Source of the DNA: Sphaerochaeta sp.
GTDB taxonomy: Bacteria; Spirochaetota; Spirochaetia; Sphaerochaetales; Sphaerochaetaceae
Length of the DNA: 63,703 nt
Reading direction: 5' to 3'
NCBI GenBank assembly: GCA_016342655.1
Contig: JAEINL010000013.1
Coordinates: forward strand, 1-63,703
Positions 53,368 to 62,297 of this stretch are shown here, in pieces. The notes beneath the pieces were generated by a model. That model worked only from the letters and a program-made list of their open reading frames with translations. It was not told the DNA's origin and made no database searches. The stretch's first letter is position 1; every line of letters begins with the position of its first letter. The translations under genes and the position numbers were made by a program.

Positions 53368-54168
53368 TCAGGGCTGTTTCCCGATGTAGGCAAGAATGCC
53401 TCCATCAACATACAGGACATGGCCATTGACGAAATCAGAGGCGCCGGAAGCGAGGAACAGGGCAGGACCGGTCAGATCCTCTGTGGTTCCCCATCTCTCG
53501 GCGGGTGTCTTGGCAATGATGAAACTGTCAAAGGGATGACGGGACCCATCGGCCTGCTTCTCCCGAAGCGGAGCTGTCTGGGGTGTGGCGATATACCCAG
53601 GTCCGATGCCGTTGCACTGGATGTTGTACTTGCCGTATTCGCTGCAGATGTTGCGGGTAAGCATCTTCAGCCCACCCTTGGCTGCGGCATACGCACTGAC
53701 AGTCTCTCGCCCAAGTTCGCTCATCATCGAACAGATGTTGATGATCTTGCCTGTCTTTCTCTCCATCATGGAGGGAAGGACAGCCTTGGCTACGATAAAG
53801 GGTGCGGTAAGGTCAATGTCGATGACCTTGCGCCAGTCTGCGGCCTCCATCTCGTGCATGGGGGTGCGGCGGATGATCCCGGCATTGTTCACCAGGATAT
53901 CCACAGGACCGAGTTCCTCTGTGATGAGGGCGTTTGTCCTAATGACTGAGCTCTCGTCTGTGACGTCGCACACATAGCCTTTTGCCTCAAGGCCAGCTGC
54001 CTTGTAGGCAGCTAGGCCCTTCTCGACCAACTCGGCATTGATGTCGTTGAAGGCAATCTTTGCCCCTGCCTGTGCATACGCACTGGCAATGGCAAATCCG
54101 ATTCCATAGGAAGCTCCGGTCACCCAGGCTACCTTTCCCTTGAGGGACAACATATCTTTGTAATCCAT
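53368..54168 (-). CDS. kduD: 2-dehydro-3-deoxy-D-gluconate 5-dehydrogenase (SDR family)
   Basis: A 266-residue short-chain dehydrogenase. NAD(P) motif TGASYGIGFAIA, the NNAG motif, and catalytic S...YAAAK (SELGRETVSAYAAAKGG) are present, and FVNGHVLYVDGG closes the fold. Direct pairing with kduI assigns it: it reduces 3-deoxy-D-glycero-2,5-hexodiulosonate to 2-keto-3-deoxygluconate. Gluconate 5-dehydrogenase would look similar. Last gene of the operon, 9 nt after kduI. Confidence 0.9.
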   Translation of the reverse strand: MDYKDMLSLKGKVAWVTGASYGIGFAIASAYAQAGAKIAFNDINAELVEKGLAAYKAAGLEAKGYVCDVTDESSVIRTNALITEELGPVDILVNNAGIIRRTPMHEMEAADWRKVIDIDLTAPFIVAKAVLPSMMERKTGKIINICSMMSELGRETVSAYAAAKGGLKMLTRNICSEYGKYNIQCNGIGPGYIATPQTAPLREKQADGSRHPFDSFIIAKTPAERWGTTEDLTGPALFLASGASDFVNGHVLYVDGGILAYIGKQP

Positions 54169-54177
54169 TGGAAACTC

Positions 54178-55020
54178 CTACCTCAGATCCTCGGTTTTGA
54201 TACCATCCATGTCGGTGTAGGTGCGGTTCTCACCACACATTGACCAGATGAAGGTATAGCTGCTGGTTCCGGCTCCACTGTGGATCGACCATGAGGGGTT
54301 GATGACAGCCTGCTCGTTATGCATCGCGACGTGCCTGGTCTGCTGGGGCTCGCCCATGAAGTGGAACAGGGTCTGGTCACTGGGGATGTCAAAGTAGAAG
54401 TAGACTTCCATCCTGCGCTCGTGGGTGTGAGAGGGCATGGTATTCCATACGCTACCCTTCTCAAGCTGGGTTAGGCCCATGGAGAGCTGGCAGGTATCGA
54501 GTACGTCTGGGTGGATGTACTGGTTGATGACCCTGGCGTTGCTCAACTCCGGAGAACCTGCCTTCACATGCTTTGCATCGGCAAACACGATGTGCTTCGC
54601 CGGGAAGGCGTGGTGGGCTGGCGTTGAGTTCATGTAGAACTTGGCAGGCTTCGTAGAGTCCTTGCTGGAGAACAGGACACTCTTGGTTCCCATCGGCAGG
54701 TACAGGCCGTCGAGGCTTACGATTTCGTAGGTAACCCCATCGGCCTCAACGATCCCGTCTCCCCCGATGTTGATGATACCGAGCTCGCGCCTCTGCAAGT
54801 AGAAATCAACGCCAAAATCAGCCATGGCATCAATGTTCATAGCGAGGTCGAGCTTCTTCTTCACAGGCATCGCACCCATAGTCACGATACGGTCAATGTG
54901 GGAATAGACCCCGCTCACCTCATCTTCTCTGAAGATGTCGGTGATCAGAAATTCCTCTCGGATCTCTTCTGTGGTCATTCTCTTGAATGCTTCTTTTCCT
55001 GTTGAATAGCGAATATCCAT
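54178..55020 (-). CDS. kduI: 5-dehydro-4-deoxy-D-glucuronate isomerase
   Basis: A 280-residue cupin isomerase that converts 5-keto-4-deoxyuronate, the product of unsaturated uronides from pectin or glycosaminoglycans, to 3-deoxy-D-glycero-2,5-hexodiulosonate. Zinc-site segments PSHTHERRMEVYFYFDIP and HNEQAVINPSWSIHSGAGTSSYTFIWSMCGEN are clear, and length is normal. It lies between the aldolase and kduD genes. Confidence 0.96.
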   Translation of the reverse strand: MDIRYSTGKEAFKRMTTEEIREEFLITDIFREDEVSGVYSHIDRIVTMGAMPVKKKLDLAMNIDAMADFGVDFYLQRRELGIINIGGDGIVEADGVTYEIVSLDGLYLPMGTKSVLFSSKDSTKPAKFYMNSTPAHHAFPAKHIVFADAKHVKAGSPELSNARVINQYIHPDVLDTCQLSMGLTQLEKGSVWNTMPSHTHERRMEVYFYFDIPSDQTLFHFMGEPQQTRHVAMHNEQAVINPSWSIHSGAGTSSYTFIWSMCGENRTYTDMDGIKTEDLR

Positions 55021-55044
55021 TACATAACTCCTTAGTTATTGGTA

Positions 55045-55836
55045 TTAGTGATTACCCCTGATGACATCAATAGCGTCTTGTTTCATAGTCTTCAATGCCT
55101 GTTGCAGGTGATACATATCATTGCCAAGTATCAGCATGTTGATACCTCGCCCAATCGCCGCCTCTATGTTTTCTTTTGTTCCGGGAACAACAGGGCACAT
55201 GACGGCTATACCCCTCTTCTTGCAGCCTTCCTCCAGCCTGGTGTACGCATCCGCCACACGAGGATCCTCAGTGGCGTAGCCTACCTTGGCCCCGATGGAG
55301 AGCGAGTAGTCGATGGGCCCGAAGTTAACTCCGTCAACGCCAGGGACATCGAGGATCTCGTCAAGGTTGTCGGTAAACTCAAAGTCCTCGTCCATGGGAA
55401 TAACCAGAGTGTCGGCATTGCTCTTCGCCACATAGTCAGCCCAGGAAAACCCCGGCCCTCCAAACGATGCGCTGCGGACGTTGGACTCAGCCCCTCTTCT
55501 CCCCATCGGGGGAAACTTGGCTGCCCGGACCATCTCCTGGGCATCTTCCTTGGTACGGGTGTGCGGGACCACGATCCCTTCTGCTCCCATCTCCAGAACC
55601 TTGCGGATCTCCACCTCATCGGTCCCGGTCACCCGGACCACAGAGGGGATATTGGCAAGCCTGGCCGCCATGATGAGCTTCTCCATATTGTTGGGACCGT
55701 CAAGGGGACAGTGCTCGAGATCGAGATAGACAAAGTCATATCCCCAGTTCCCAATCGCTTCGACGGCACAGGCAGCTGCTGTAAAGCAAGTGATGCCAAA
55801 TACCGGGCCTTTTTTCATTCGTTCGCGCAAGGTCAT
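55045..55836 (-). CDS. HpcH/HpaI-family aldolase
   Basis: A class II (metal-dependent) 2-keto acid aldolase of about 263 residues. Family marks: YLDLEHCPLDGPNN, VVRVTGTDEVEIRKVLEMGAEGIVVPHTRTKEDA, the RRGAESNVRSASFG loop and VDGVNFGPIDYSLSIG. In this operon it may cleave 2-keto-3-deoxygluconate directly to pyruvate and glyceraldehyde, since no kdgK or kdgA is present; a role on another uronate product is also possible. ATG 55836 has AAGGAG 7 nt upstream; frame open to 55875 across the dctM end. Confidence 0.87.
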   Translation of the reverse strand: MTLRERMKKGPVFGITCFTAAACAVEAIGNWGYDFVYLDLEHCPLDGPNNMEKLIMAARLANIPSVVRVTGTDEVEIRKVLEMGAEGIVVPHTRTKEDAQEMVRAAKFPPMGRRGAESNVRSASFGGPGFSWADYVAKSNADTLVIPMDEDFEFTDNLDEILDVPGVDGVNFGPIDYSLSIGAKVGYATEDPRVADAYTRLEEGCKKRGIAVMCPVVPGTKENIEAAIGRGINMLILGNDMYHLQQALKTMKQDAIDVIRGNH

Positions 55837-55850
55837 ATAAAACTCCTTCG

Positions 55851-57131
55851 TCATCCCATTAAGGATGGCAACCACATGCTGATCTCTGGAATAAAGGTAA
55901 TAAGCAGCAATACGATGATATTACAGATAATAAAGGGCAACGCTGCCTTAAATATCTCAATAATTTCCATATTGCATATCTTGCTTGCCACGTTGAGGCA
56001 CATCCCTACTGGAGGGGTGACCAACCCTATTGCCAAACCTACGATGATGATCGCACCGAACTGCAGTTCACTCATGCCAAACTGCTGCATTACAGGAAGC
56101 AGAATCGGGCTGATAAGCAGGATACAGGGGGTGACATCGAGGAAGGTACCCAACAAGAGGATAATGATATCCAAGAAAAGAAATACCAACCAGGTAGGGA
56201 TATTTGAATTGACCAAGAAGTTTGCAATCGCAACTGGAACCTGCTCGACAGCAAGGATCCAAGTGAAAATCATAGTGAAACCACCGATAATCATGATTGA
56301 ACTGCTCATCATGAAGGTCTTCTTGAGGGCATTGCCCACTTCCTTCCACTTCAATTCCTTGTAGACAAAGAATCCAAGCACAGCGGCATACAATACTGCA
56401 ATACCCGCCGATTCACTCGCGGTGGCGATACCGAAGGTGACAGTGACAATAATAAGGACAGGCATAAGCATTGCAAGAGAGCCATCCTTGGTAATCTTGA
56501 GAATGCTCTTGATATCAATGCTTTCCTTCTTCGGATGGTACCCTTTCTTTCTGGATATGCCAAAGGTAAGGATAAGCTGGGTAACACCAACAAGTACGCC
56601 AGGAATAAGGCCTGCAAGGAAAAGCTTCCCGACAGAGGCCCCGCTGACCATGGCATACATGAGCATAGGAACGCTGGGGGGAATGATCATCCCTATGGTT
56701 GAAGAGGCAACAGTTATTCCTGCGGCAAACTTTTTGGGATACCCCTTCTTTACCATATCAGGGATCAGGATGCTTCCCAATGCTGAAGTATCAGCAACTG
56801 AAGAGCCGGAAATACCTCCAAAAATCATGGATGAGACAACGTTGACCTCTCCAAGACCCCCACCAAGAGGACGGACCAGCAACATGGAAAAATCGATGAG
56901 CCTACGGGTAAGCCCACTATGGTTCATAAGTTCCCCTGTCAACATGAACAGTGGCATTGCGATAATGATAAAGCTCTCAGTTCCCGACCAGACACGCTGG
57001 GGGAAGGTCATCAGAAAGCTAGGATTTGTCAGCAGCATATAAAGAAGTCCAGAGCTGCCGATCGCATACCCTATAGGAACTCCAATGACCAGCAAGACAA
57101 TCAGGCCAAAAAACATCATTGATAGTTCCAT
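55851..57131 (-). CDS. TRAP transporter large membrane subunit (DctM)
   Basis: A 426-residue membrane protein with about 12 hydrophobic helices. It shows the DctM signatures near the N terminus (GVPIGYAIGSSGLLYML), SGSSVADTSALGSILIPDM and the C-terminal VGLAIGLVTPPVGMCLNVAS. It carries the sodium-driven translocation channel. Its ATG overlaps the dctQ stop by one base (TAATG), tying their translation. Confidence 0.94.
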   Translation of the reverse strand: MELSMMFFGLIVLLVIGVPIGYAIGSSGLLYMLLTNPSFLMTFPQRVWSGTESFIIIAMPLFMLTGELMNHSGLTRRLIDFSMLLVRPLGGGLGEVNVVSSMIFGGISGSSVADTSALGSILIPDMVKKGYPKKFAAGITVASSTIGMIIPPSVPMLMYAMVSGASVGKLFLAGLIPGVLVGVTQLILTFGISRKKGYHPKKESIDIKSILKITKDGSLAMLMPVLIIVTVTFGIATASESAGIAVLYAAVLGFFVYKELKWKEVGNALKKTFMMSSSIMIIGGFTMIFTWILAVEQVPVAIANFLVNSNIPTWLVFLFLDIIILLLGTFLDVTPCILLISPILLPVMQQFGMSELQFGAIIIVGLAIGLVTPPVGMCLNVASKICNMEIIEIFKAALPFIICNIIVLLLITFIPEISMWLPSLMG

Positions 57132-57661
57132 TACGCATCTCCTTCCATAACTTGCATACCAAGTTCAAAATCTTCCTTATACCCTTTTACAGGCTCATCA
57201 ATATGAATATAGAGCTTTAAAATATTCACAACGGCGTAGAAGATGGTGATTACAAAGGAAATGGGCATCAGACTGTAGTAAAATCCACGGGCAATTCCCG
57301 TAGCTGGTGAAGGAACTCCACCAACCTTTTGGATCATGCGTATGCTGTAATAAATCATGACAGCCGATACGATGATGATAAAAACTTGAACAAGTATGCT
57401 GCACAGCCTTTTCAGCTTATCACTCATCATAGCAGTAAAGTTATTCACCGCAATATGTTCGTTCTCACGAAGTCCAAGAGCAGCACCAAAAAAGGTTGTT
57501 GCTACAAAGACCATGGTCAACAACTCTTCTGAAGAAACAAATGCAATGGAGAATACATAGCGTAAAATAACCGATATGATAACTCCGCAGGCAAGAACTG
57601 CAACAAGGGCCTTGCCTAGAATCGACAGGACATTGTCGACCACTAGTATAAATTTATTCAT
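57131..57661 (-). CDS. TRAP transporter small membrane subunit (DctQ)
   Basis: A 176-residue protein with four hydrophobic helices, typical of DctQ (VSSEELLTMVFVATTFFGAALGLRENEHIAVN is the conserved region). It links the binding protein to DctM. ATG 57661 is the likely start; a GTG at 57670 is in frame. The hairpin at 57719-57746 separates it from dctP. Confidence 0.9.
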   Translation of the reverse strand: MNKFILVVDNVLSILGKALVAVLACGVIISVILRYVFSIAFVSSEELLTMVFVATTFFGAALGLRENEHIAVNNFTAMMSDKLKRLCSILVQVFIIIVSAVMIYYSIRMIQKVGGVPSPATGIARGFYYSLMPISFVITIFYAVVNILKLYIHIDEPVKGYKEDFELGMQVMEGDA

Positions 57662-57718
57662 ACGAACCACTCTTTTTCATAATCTTATACAACCACTTTC
57701 TTTACTACAAATAGACAG

Positions 57719-57746
57719 AGGCCCGCTCCGGTTGGGAGGCGGGCCT
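57719..57746 (-). promoter_or_regulatory. Intercistronic hairpin between dctP and dctQ
   Basis: AGGCCCGC and GCGGGCCT form a perfect 8-bp GC-rich stem with a 12-nt loop, 16 nt past the dctP stop. Only scattered U residues follow. It probably stabilises the dctP message or stops part of transcription, giving more binding protein than channel. Confidence 0.65.
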
Positions 57747-57762
57747 TCCCTGCATGTATGTA

Positions 57763-58773
57763 TTATTTGCTAACGATAGCGCGCATTTCATCCAGGTCAG
57801 CCTGGGTAAAGATACCTTTCTTAACGAAATAGTCATAGACAGGCTCACAAGCCTTCTTGAACAGTGCAACCTCTGCTGTTGTGGGTTTGTAGACCTCTAC
57901 ACCACCCTTTACGATCATGTCGTAATAGTAGTCGTTGAGTTCCCTTCTATGCCTGTTCTGCTCATCAGTGAAAATCCAAGCGCCATCCTGTATGATCTTC
58001 TGAAGGTCAGCGGGAAGCTTGTTCCACATGTCCAAACTCATGTCGAGTGGCTCTGGGTGGAATTGGTAATCAATCATGGTCATGTACTTCTGGACTTCAA
58101 AGAACTTCATGTCACCAATATTGGCAAGGGGGTTTTCCTGTCCGTCAGCCACATTGGTCTTGAGGGCCATGTAGGTATCACCATAAGGGATGGAGACGGG
58201 ATTAGCACCAAGGGCTTCCATACTCTTGATGATGGATTCGATCGGTGGAGTCCTGATCTTCAGGCCTTTCATGTCAGCTGGACTTTTAATAGGGCGTGAG
58301 TTGTTGGTAATCTGACGGGATCCACCATCACCGATGGCAAGCATCTTGATACCATACTGCTCAGCAGAAGCCATGATTTTCTTTCCAAGGTCACTGTGGG
58401 AAACTTTCATCAAGTCAGCCTGGGTGGGGAAGAAGAAAGGCATGAGGTAGATTTCCAACATGGGGGTCTGGGAAGCGAATACGCCACCAACAAACATCTC
58501 AAGGGTACCAAGCTTCATGGCTTCGATCATCTCACCTTCATTACCGAGGGTAGCTGCAGGGTAGATTTCAATCTGAAGTCTGCCAGCGGATTCCTTCTCG
58601 ACGTAATCCTTGAAGGTCAGCATAGCCTTATGCCTTGTTGCTGCTGTGGTCGATGCATGCCCTACTTTGAGGGTATACACTTTGTCGGCTTTTGCTTCAG
58701 CTTGTGCGGCTGAGAACAAAAACGGGGTCACCAGTAGTACACAGAGTGCTAAAATTACCAGTTTCTTCATCAA
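57763..58773 (-). CDS. TRAP transporter substrate-binding protein (DctP)
   Basis: A 336-residue periplasmic binding protein. The first ~25 residues are a signal peptide (KKLVILALCVLLVTPFLFSAAQA). Family features: YTLKVGHASTTAATRH, the substrate arginine region KGLKIRTPPIESIIKSMEALGANPVSIPYGDTYMALKTNVADGQENPLANI. The neighbouring kduI/kduD genes suggest a uronate or an unsaturated uronide as ligand. First gene of the leftward operon; AGGAGG sits 5-6 nt before ATG 58773. Confidence 0.94.
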   Translation of the reverse strand: MMKKLVILALCVLLVTPFLFSAAQAEAKADKVYTLKVGHASTTAATRHKAMLTFKDYVEKESAGRLQIEIYPAATLGNEGEMIEAMKLGTLEMFVGGVFASQTPMLEIYLMPFFFPTQADLMKVSHSDLGKKIMASAEQYGIKMLAIGDGGSRQITNNSRPIKSPADMKGLKIRTPPIESIIKSMEALGANPVSIPYGDTYMALKTNVADGQENPLANIGDMKFFEVQKYMTMIDYQFHPEPLDMSLDMWNKLPADLQKIIQDGAWIFTDEQNRHRRELNDYYYDMIVKGGVEVYKPTTAEVALFKKACEPVYDYFVKKGIFTQADLDEMRAIVSK

Positions 58774-58795
58774 TTCCTCCTAGTCTTTGTCCCAC

Positions 58796-58890
58796 ATCAT
58801 GGAACACCATATCATATCCATGAAATTTATGGAAAATACTTGCATAATTCATCATACAAGCACCATAAATTCCATATCATGGAACACTAT
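58796..58890. promoter_or_regulatory. Operators between dctP and the IclR regulator
   Basis: The 15-mer ATCATGGAACAC(C/T)AT occurs at 58796-58810 and 58876-58890. The second overlaps the palindrome TTCCATATCATGGAA (58870-58884), and an imperfect palindrome CCATGAAATTTATGG lies at 58818-58832. They are placed to repress dctP and the regulator gene itself. KdgR, a well-known IclR member, also uses TGAAA/TTTCA-type sites for uronate genes. Confidence 0.65.
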
Positions 58891-58962
58891 TTCATTATAC
58901 GGCTCATTTATGAGTTGTCAAGACCTTTTAAATGGAATATATTAAATATAGGAGGCATCAGG

Positions 58963-59745
58963 GTGTCATCAGTTTTGAAAGTACAGTCCGTAGATAGGAC
59001 CTTTGATATTTTAGAATTCCTTGCTACCGAGCAGAACGGAGCAACCCTCGTTCAGATAACTGAAAAGCTTGACCTTCCCAAAAGCACCATCCATCGATTG
59101 CTTGGGGTGTTGGTACAAAGGGAATTTGTTCGCAAGAACGTCGACAACAACAGGTATCGCCTCGGTCCTGGATTCATTGCACTTTGCAGCCATTACCTCA
59201 ACAGCCTCGAACTGAAAACAGAGAGCTCTCCGTTTATGGAGGAGTTATCCGTACAAACGGGCAATGTGGTCTTCCTTGCCATCAGGCAGGAGAACAAGAT
59301 GGTCTACATAGACAACAAGGAACAGATTAACAGCCTCCGAAAGTATGCAATCATCGGCCAGTCCAAGCCCCTATACTGCACATCCTTAGGCAAGTCTCTG
59401 CTTATGGGTCTCGACGATGAAGAAATCAGAGCCCTCATGAAGCATGAGACGTATGAAAAAAGAGGCCCTAACACCATTTCCAATATTGAGAGCCTGCTTC
59501 AGGATATCAGGGAGTGTAGGCGAAGAGGCTGGTCACTGGATGACCAGGAAGCTGAGCCGGCCATCAACTGTGTGGCAGCTCCTGTCTATGACTATCGCGG
59601 GCAGGTCATTGCAGCGATAAGCACCTCTTGGGTTCTTGCCCAGCATCCTACGATGAGGCCAGAGATCATGGCTGTTCAGGTCATGAAGTGTGCTGCAAAC
59701 ATCTCGTTCAATATGGGATATATCGGGGGCTCGACGCGGTTATAG
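58963..59745 (+). CDS. IclR-family regulator of uronate genes (KdgR-like)
   Basis: A 260-residue IclR protein. N-terminal winged helix-turn-helix (VDRTFDILEFLATEQNGATLVQITEKLDLPKSTIHRLLGVL), then the IclR effector domain with GKSLLMGL, RRRGWSLDDQEAEPAINCVAAPVYD and IAAISTSW. The start is GTG 58963, 7 nt after AGGAGG (58950-58955); the frame is open from 58840 but those residues have no family match. Divergent to dctP; probably represses the operon until a keto-deoxy sugar binds. Confidence 0.92.
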   Translation: MSSVLKVQSVDRTFDILEFLATEQNGATLVQITEKLDLPKSTIHRLLGVLVQREFVRKNVDNNRYRLGPGFIALCSHYLNSLELKTESSPFMEELSVQTGNVVFLAIRQENKMVYIDNKEQINSLRKYAIIGQSKPLYCTSLGKSLLMGLDDEEIRALMKHETYEKRGPNTISNIESLLQDIRECRRRGWSLDDQEAEPAINCVAAPVYDYRGQVIAAISTSWVLAQHPTMRPEIMAVQVMKCAANISFNMGYIGGSTRL

Positions 59746-59774
59746 GCTATTTCCGAGGGCATTTCAAGAAAGCA

Positions 59775-59807
59775 AAAATCCACTGATAGATACTATTGGT
59801 GGATTTT
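59775..59807. terminator. Hairpin terminator after the IclR gene
   Basis: AAAATCCAC pairs with GTGGATTTT (9 bp, 15-nt loop). On the minus strand a U-run (TTTTTG) overlaps the 3' arm, on the plus strand TTTT precedes GG; it may work for both converging genes. Confidence 0.65.
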
Positions 59808-59967
59808 GGTCTGTATACAGGCTTTGTTGTGTAAAGGACTTCCTCATTCTTCACCGTCTGCTTATTTTCTTTTTTTCCTGTTTTCTACCTACTCCTCACC
59901 AAAGAGAAATAGTGCGGATCTCAGGAAAGGGAAAATCCCTGCAAGTACCAAGGGGTAAGATGAAGGA

Positions 59968-60004
59968 AGGCCGGACAACTTTCGCTGACCGGCCTCTTTT
60001 ATAT
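59968..60004 (+). terminator. GC-rich terminator between IclR and sigma genes
   Basis: AGGCCGG and CCGGCCT form a 7-bp stem with a 14-nt loop, followed on the plus strand by CTTTTATAT. It ends rightward transcription before the convergent sigma factor gene. Confidence 0.7.
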
Positions 60005-60035
60005 CTATATGTATCACACCACTAAGGGATGTTGG

Positions 60036-60917
60036 TCAAGCTATGTAGCTCTCAAGTATTTGGGTCTTCTGCTGAACTCTCAATCTCTCAAGGGCTTTTT
60101 TCTCAATCTGACGGATCCTTTCCTTGGTAAGGTTGTAGATCTCTCCAATCTCCTTAAGGGACATGGGAATCTTTCCGTCAAGACCGAATCTGAGTTCGAT
60201 AATTTCCCTCTCCTTGTCACTGAGGGGCGACAGTACAGTGTTTATGTCTTCCTTAAGCACAACGTCCAGCAGAGAGTCTTCAGGAGAGCGGGACACATCC
60301 TCTATGAAGTCTCCAACGCTACTGCTGCTAGTATCGTTAAAGACAGGGGCATCGAGGCTGACCAGCTCACGGCTGATGCTCAAAAGGCTGTTGACATGCT
60401 CAGCATCGAAGCCCGTAAGTGCTCCAATATCCTCAGCAGTCGGATCTTCTGTGCTGTTGTCGCTCATCAGTGAGCGCTGGGCCTTCTGGATCTGTAAGAG
60501 CTCGTTGGTCCTGTTCAAAGGCAGACGCACTGCCCTACTCTTCTCATTGATGGCCTTCATGACAGACTGCCTGATCCACCACACAGCGTAGCTGATGAAG
60601 TGATATCCCTTATCGGGGTCAAACTTCTCTAAGGCGGTCATCAGGCCGATGTTGCCTTCATTGATAAGGTCGATAAGGGGCAAGCCCTGGTTCTGATATT
60701 TCTTGGCAACGTTTACCACAAAACGCAAATTGGACTCGATCATCCTCTTGCGGGCAAACTCATCGCCTTCAACAACGCGCTTTGCAAGGCTGAGTTCCTC
60801 TTCTTTGGAAAGCAGGGGAATCCTATTTATATCCTTCAGGTACATAGTAAGAATGTTAGCATCATCGTAGGCTAAAGTATTTCTCTGGTTATTCAACATT
60901 GTTCTAGTAGTTTTCAT
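60036..60917 (-). CDS. RpoD-family sigma factor (group 2-like)
   Basis: A 293-residue sigma-70 factor without region 1.1. Visible: region 1.2 (ANILTMYLKDINRIPLLSKEEE), 2.1-2.4 (NLRFVVNVAKKYQNQGLPLIDLINEGNIGLMTALEKFDPDKGYHFISYAVWWIRQSVMKAI), region 3, and region 4 (LSDKEREIIELRFGLDG...LKEIGEIYNLTKERIRQIEKKALERLR). It is too short to be the primary factor and resembles RpoS-like or stress factors. ATG 60917 has GGAGG 9 nt upstream; frame open to 60968. Confidence 0.92.
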   Translation of the reverse strand: MKTTRTMLNNQRNTLAYDDANILTMYLKDINRIPLLSKEEELSLAKRVVEGDEFARKRMIESNLRFVVNVAKKYQNQGLPLIDLINEGNIGLMTALEKFDPDKGYHFISYAVWWIRQSVMKAINEKSRAVRLPLNRTNELLQIQKAQRSLMSDNSTEDPTAEDIGALTGFDAEHVNSLLSISRELVSLDAPVFNDTSSSSVGDFIEDVSRSPEDSLLDVVLKEDINTVLSPLSDKEREIIELRFGLDGKIPMSLKEIGEIYNLTKERIRQIEKKALERLRVQQKTQILESYIA

Positions 60918-61158
60918 GTGCAGTTGCCTCCAACGGTTATGCAGAGGTATCTGCAGATAGCGTGCCAACTAGAAGACAGCATCTTTTATAATGTTGTATT
61001 ATAGTGAAATAGTATTTTTCTGCTGGAAGTTCATTTCGAAAATACCCAGTTTGGCATGATTTTGGTGCTTACTTGCTACCATTTTAGCATCAAAACGACA
61101 CACAGCTAAAAATACAGGAGAATATCGGGATAATATGACCCTACTAGCGGAGAATCCC

Positions 61159-61614
61159 TTAGCCAAAGGCACAATCCGACTCATCTTCGTCCACACACCA
61201 GGGGAAATCGAGCTCCAAGGAAGCAAACCAGGAGGCTAGGTTATCCGTATGGAAAGGGAGTTCACTTTCGGCCAACGCTTCCCGTATGGAGCAATACTCG
61301 TCTTTCAGGAAATCATGGATCATATCCCCTTCACACAGGCTGCAGCTGACCCTCTCTTTACCCATCAGATATATGGCAAACTGTCGTCTGAAGAAATCGA
61401 GCCAATCCTTATCTGCCGTATGGGCGGCCTTTCCCCTAATGAGAAACACATCTGTATAACAGCCTAAGGAACTGACAAGATTCTTCGATCGTGCAAACAG
61501 AAAGGCCATCTCATAGAAGTACTGCCAAAGTTCTTCTAGAGTAGGGTTCTCTGAGAGAAATTTTGGAGTGGTTGGTTTCATCAGCTCCGTATTCGTTCTA
61601 TTTACACTATCCAT
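61159..61614 (-). CDS. Hypothetical protein
   Basis: A 151-residue soluble protein of no family I recognise. It is rich in aromatic residues (LEELWQYFYEMAFLFARS) and has cysteines in VSCSLCEGD and in the C-terminal tail. No signal peptide or clear membrane helix. ATG 61614 has GAGG 9 nt upstream; frame open to 61629. Its own transcription unit. Confidence 0.6.
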   Translation of the reverse strand: MDSVNRTNTELMKPTTPKFLSENPTLEELWQYFYEMAFLFARSKNLVSSLGCYTDVFLIRGKAAHTADKDWLDFFRRQFAIYLMGKERVSCSLCEGDMIHDFLKDEYCSIREALAESELPFHTDNLASWFASLELDFPWCVDEDESDCAFG

Positions 61615-61879
61615 ACTAAGATGCCTCATTCATCCGATGTAAATATAGTAAGGAGTCTGTAAATCGGCAAGGGCTACCAACAGAAAATTGCACACTGTGC
61701 AAAGTCTTCACAGCAAGAGGCAAAACTCTACTTATAGAGATAGAAAAATGCGATTTATTTCTTGAAATGGGTAATCGTTCAAATTACCTTGCCACTAGTG
61801 TGGTTATTCACTATATTATCACAGGCGAAGGCAATACATCGCAACACTTACATATTCAATTACTTGGAGGATGATACAC

Positions 61880-62152
61880 ATGAAAATTAAGCCATTGGCA
61901 GACAGGGTATTAGTGAAAATCGAGGAAGTGCAAGAAAAAACTGCAAGCGGAATCTACATTCCCCAGACTGCACAGGAAAAGACTCAGATCGGAAGCGTCA
62001 TTGCAGTGGGAGAAGGGACTGACAAGGTCAAGATGACCGTCAAGGTCGGTGATAAGGTCATGCACGACAAGTACAGCGGCACTTCAGTCAAGGCTGATGG
62101 GGAAGAGTTTTTGATCCTCAGCATGAAGGACATCCTTGCTATCATCGAGTAG
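61880..62152 (+). CDS. groES: Co-chaperonin GroES
   Basis: A 90-residue Gro[30 protein letters not shown] at the start, the mobile loop, [25 protein letters not shown] and a DILAIIE end. It caps GroEL during protein folding. ATG 61880 lies 9 nt from GGAGG; ATG 61871 touches it. groEL is not adjacent, and I see no CIRCE (TTAGCACTC) element upstream. Confidence 0.97.
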   Translation: MKIKPLADRVLVKIEEVQEKTASGIYIPQTAQEKTQIGSVIAVGEGTDKVKMTVKVGDKVMHDKYSGTSVKADGEEFLILSMKDILAIIE

Positions 62153-62172
62153 TAGCATCCTCTTTTAGAGGC

Positions 62173-62209
62173 AAAAAAGGTGGAGTTGGTAAACAACCCC
62201 ACCTTTTTT
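62173..62209 (+). terminator. groES terminator
   Basis: AAAAAAGGTGG-AGTTG pairs with CAACC-CCACCTTTTTT, ending in a run of Us, 21 nt after the groES stop. A clear Rho-independent terminator. Confidence 0.9.
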
Positions 62210-62297
62210 ATATCCATATGTCTTGGTTTCCCTATTCCTTAGAGATTTTGAGCTGACAATTCATAGAGAACCCTGCAATTTGGAAATCCTACGGACC

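Noticed and set aside
61640-61879. CIRCE heat-shock element before groES
   Set aside because: The TTAGCACTC/GAGTGCTAA arms are absent upstream of groES.
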